Assembly: GCA_002502175.1 (NCBI GenBank)
Contig: DAPQ01000020.1
Location: 1-37,680 of the forward strand
DNA length: 37,680 nt
Direction of reading: 5' to 3'
Source of the DNA: Euryarchaeota archaeon UBA19
Lineage (GTDB): Archaea; Thermoplasmatota; Poseidoniia; Poseidoniales; Thalassarchaeaceae
Part shown: one piece after another, positions 35,561-37,680 of the stretch
How the letters are laid out: every line of letters begins with the position of its first letter
Numbering within the stretch: the stretch's first letter is position 1
Notes under the pieces: generated by a model
Told to the model about the DNA's origin: nothing
The model's input: only the letters and a program-made list of their open reading frames with translations
The model's database searches: none
Program-made: the position numbers and the translations under genes

Positions 35561-36292
35561 TTAAGCTAATCCTTCCCAAATATAGAATATGCCACTAGCG
35601 ACTATTCCAATCATTACACCATCATGGATCCATGTTGATTTCAAAGCCTTCAACCACCTTTTCCCAACCCTAACTCCAATGATTGCCGAGACGACTAGAA
35701 CCAGCGTAATTTGGGAGTGTGCTAGTAGTTCCTCAGGTCTAAAGATAAGATAAACAGGAATTCGGGAGAGATCTACGCATAGTGCAAGAATACTCGCAGT
35801 AGCGGCATAAGCCATTTTGTCGGGTAGTCTGCGAGTAAGGAACATCGCACGCAGAGCTCCTTGGTGACCAGACAACCCACCCATGAATCCTGAACCAAAT
35901 CCGCCGATTCGGTCATTTGCTTCTGGAATACGATATCCGGTCCATTTTTCTGATATTGTCAGTATTGGCAGAATAATCAAAAATAATCCGATTATTACCA
36001 ATAAAGGATTTTGAGGCACTTCATTCTGTAAAATGGCCCCTAACACTGCACCAATAACTAACCAAATTCCATAATGCTTGAAGGCGGTTAAATCCACAGA
36101 ATCCCACATACTCCAGCATTTTGCGGCGTTGTGTGCACCATGTACAACTGCAACTACTGCAACAGCCTCATGTGGCGGCATTAGTAGCAAGGCGAATGGA
36201 GTAAGCATAGTCGAAAGCCCAAAACCGGCTGGAACCGTTAATGCAGCAGCAAAGAAGGCGCCAATAGCAGCGATTACTAGGATTTCATCCAC
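35561..36292 (-). CDS. TauE/SafE-family membrane permease
   Basis: A 243-residue integral membrane protein with about seven to eight hydrophobic helices and the two-fold repeat of the TauE/SafE (DUF81) family. The first half has TVPAGFGLSTMLTPFALLL and the second half GFGSGFMGGLSGHQGALRAM, the conserved Gly-rich re-entrant motifs. The family exports or takes up sulfite, sulfoacetate and other organic anions; the substrate here is not known. There is no neighbouring sulfur gene to refine this. It is divergent from nothing and lies in the same direction as GMP reductase, 60 bases downstream of it. Confidence 0.88.
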   Translation of the reverse strand: MDEILVIAAIGAFFAAALTVPAGFGLSTMLTPFALLLMPPHEAVAVVAVVHGAHNAAKCWSMWDSVDLTAFKHYGIWLVIGAVLGAILQNEVPQNPLLVIIGLFLIILPILTISEKWTGYRIPEANDRIGGFGSGFMGGLSGHQGALRAMFLTRRLPDKMAYAATASILALCVDLSRIPVYLIFRPEELLAHSQITLVLVVSAIIGVRVGKRWLKALKSTWIHDGVMIGIVASGIFYIWEGLA

Positions 36293-36352
36293 ATCTGTCT
36301 GTTAGCAATTTAGGATGTAGGCTTTTGCCCACAAGAATCTATGGAATATTGA

Positions 36353-37405
36353 TTATTCCTCAACATTGAATCTCTGATAAACTTCATTGGTAGTTTGAGT
36401 TACTCGAATAAATGTGGTACATTTTGGCAAGTCCTTGATTCGCCGAGCACCTACGTATGAGCATGCAGAGCGAACACCTCCAAGGATAGCCTGAACTGTA
36501 ATTTCCAAAGCCCCTCGATAAGGGACTCGAACCTCTTTACCTTCTGGAGCCCGATGCTTTGCAACTTCCCCATAGTGAGTTTCCATAGCCTTGGCGCTAG
36601 ACATTCCGTAGAATGACTTGTACTGTTTTCCATTTTCTCCAGTGACGAGTTCTCCACCCGATTCATCATGGCCAGCAAACATCCCGCCTAACATTACGAA
36701 GTCGGCACCGGCTGCGAAGGCTTTGGCTACATCGCCAGGACTTGAACAACCTCCGTCGGCCATAACGTGTCCAGCCAAACCATGTGCGGCGTCTGCACAT
36801 TCTGCAATTGCTGAAAGTTGAGGATAACCGACACCTGCTACCTTTCGAGTTGTACATACTGACCCCGGTCCAATTCCAACTTTGACAATGTCTGCACCTG
36901 CTAGAATTAACGCTTCAGTCATTTCTCGGGTTGCGACATTACCGGCGATAATTATTGAGGATGGGAATTCATTCCTGACCCTCTTTACGAAATCCAAAAA
37001 CACCTCTCGATAACCATTTGCAACATCAATACAAATCAATTTCGTACCTGAATTAGTACCCATCTTGCGCTTTAGTAAATCAAACGAATTATCGGTTGAG
37101 CCACAGGTGACAGCAACGTATTCTGGGTCAATTCCATCATTCCAAGCAGCTGCATAATCTTTGGTTGAGTAGAATTTTTGCATACAAGTCATCATTTGGT
37201 GTTTTTGTAATTCTGTAGCCACGCTGAATAGTCCTGTAGTATCCATATTGGCAGAAACAATTGGTACGCCGGTCCACGTAGCATCGGAGTGGCGAAATGT
37301 GAATTCGCGAACCAAAGTAACGTCCGATCGCGAAACCAGCGTACTGCGCTTAGGTCTAATCAATACATCATCAAAAGTGAGCTTCACATCGTGTTCTACA
37401 CGCAT
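36353..37405 (-). CDS. guaC: GMP reductase
   Basis: Converts GMP to IMP and ammonia with NADPH, returning guanine nucleotides to the IMP pool. The 350-residue product has LTFDDVLIRPKRSTLVSRS near the start, GNVATREM, the catalytic-loop KVGIGPGSVCTTRKVAGVGY with Cys184, ADGGCSSPGDVAKAFAAGAD, VMLGGMFAGHDESGGE, YKSFYGMSS and the C-terminal YVGARRIKDL...TTFIRVTQ. It has no CBS pair. IGPGSVCTTRKVAGVGYPQ and the length fit GMP reductase rather than IMP dehydrogenase. The frame is open to an ATG at 37435; the ATG at 37405 (MRVEHDVKLTFDDV) gives the family's usual N-terminus and length. tRNA-Glu lies upstream on the same strand. Confidence 0.92.
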   Translation of the reverse strand: MRVEHDVKLTFDDVLIRPKRSTLVSRSDVTLVREFTFRHSDATWTGVPIVSANMDTTGLFSVATELQKHQMMTCMQKFYSTKDYAAAWNDGIDPEYVAVTCGSTDNSFDLLKRKMGTNSGTKLICIDVANGYREVFLDFVKRVRNEFPSSIIIAGNVATREMTEALILAGADIVKVGIGPGSVCTTRKVAGVGYPQLSAIAECADAAHGLAGHVMADGGCSSPGDVAKAFAAGADFVMLGGMFAGHDESGGELVTGENGKQYKSFYGMSSAKAMETHYGEVAKHRAPEGKEVRVPYRGALEITVQAILGGVRSACSYVGARRIKDLPKCTTFIRVTQTTNEVYQRFNVEE

Positions 37406-37485
37406 CTGAACCTTACTACTCCAACGAAGGTCCATTTAAGACCGTTCTGACAGATTCTATATCCGTTGAAACTCTAATTGTTCTA

Positions 37486-37563
37486 TGGTGCTCGTGCCGG
37501 GATTTGAACCCGGGTCGACGGATCGAGAGTCCGTCATGATGGACCGAACTACACTACACGAGC
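37486..37563 (-). tRNA. tRNA-Glu (anticodon CTC), CCA encoded
   Basis: A 78-base gene with acceptor GCTCGTG/CACGAGC, anticodon arm ACGGA-CTCTCGA-TCCGT (anticodon CTC, reads GAG), T arm CCGGG-TTCAAAT-CCCGG, discriminator A and encoded CCA. No intron. It lies 50 bases upstream of the longest guaC frame on the same strand. Confidence 0.95.
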
Positions 37564-37626
37564 GTTTAGCACAGCGACTGAGGCTCTGTATTTGAAAACG
37601 ATGGAGGGCATTTTTTTCGGTGGATA

Positions 37627-37644
37627 TTCACTTTCACTTTCACT
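37627..37644. repeat. Three tandem copies of TTCACT
   Basis: A short hexamer repeat in the non-coding end of the window, beyond tRNA-Glu. It may be part of an upstream control region or be chance; no gene is visible in 37564-37680. Confidence 0.4.
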
Positions 37645-37680
37645 TTGCACTCTTCAGTCTTCATTGATATGCTGATCGAG

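Noticed and set aside
36353..37435. IMP dehydrogenase instead of GMP reductase
   Set aside because: There are no CBS domains, the length is about 350, and the VCTTRKVAGVGYPQ and C-terminal YVGARRIKDL regions match GMP reductase.
1..37680. CRISPR arrays, insertion sequences, phage or toxin-antitoxin genes
   Set aside because: No regularly spaced direct repeats, transposase motifs, terminal inverted repeats or known defence domains were seen.

Overview
The window looks like a fragment of a planktonic Thermoplasmatota archaeon, most likely Marine Group II / Poseidoniales. This is inferred from gene content, not from a search. The evidence is archaeal machinery (Rpo7, Spt4, eS24, eS31/S27ae, archaeal-type AlaRS, DtdA-type D-aminoacyl-tRNA deacylase, archease with RtcB), TATA boxes about 24-26 bases before start codons, very tight gene packing, and three giant secreted or membrane-anchored surface proteins.

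Layout. 1-182 is the N-terminus of an exported protein that runs off the window. purC (314-1225) meets, tail to tail, a two-gene leftward unit made of a small unknown protein and a 1892-aa beta-propeller/CARDB-like surface protein (1228-7544). A GC-rich, highly structured leader follows (about 7695-7801), then the rightward operon rpoE1-spt4-rps24e-rps27ae (7802-9132). Next come an unknown protein (minus), dtdA and proline dehydrogenase (plus), a zinc-finger protein (minus), and a methyltransferase (plus) that overlaps the end of a membrane-bound subtilase. The subtilase forms an operon with a six-helix, four-CxxC membrane protein (13493-16312). Divergent tRNA-Ser(GGA) and tRNA-Thr(GGT) precede a 2273-aa surface protein with an acidic, tyrosine-rich tail (16815-23636). 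After a small coiled-coil ORF come an AlkA-type glycosylase, divergent from a membrane-anchored His-rich protein, then rtcB (minus), divergent from alaS-alaA-like aminotransferase-unknown (26716-31890). The last part holds a third surface protein with many calcium-type repeats (31931-35026), archease, a TauE/SafE permease, GMP reductase and tRNA-Glu(CTC).

Themes. Four theme groups recur: transcription/translation (Rpo7, Spt4, eS24, S27ae, AlaRS, three tRNAs with encoded CCA), RNA ligation (RtcB plus its activator archease), purine balance (PurC, GMP reductase) and amino-acid turnover (aminotransferase, proline dehydrogenase, D-aminoacyl-tRNA deacylase). The surface proteins and the membrane protease make up the cell-envelope part. 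Convergent genes usually end within 0-2 bases of each other or overlap, so separate terminators are mostly absent.

The strongest candidate for something undescribed is the leader in front of rpoE1. It has a 12-bp closing helix, an internal hairpin, and a 10-base segment that can pair with the Shine-Dalgarno region in a competing fold: a possible riboswitch-like or autogenous control element. No CRISPR array, insertion sequence or prophage gene was seen.
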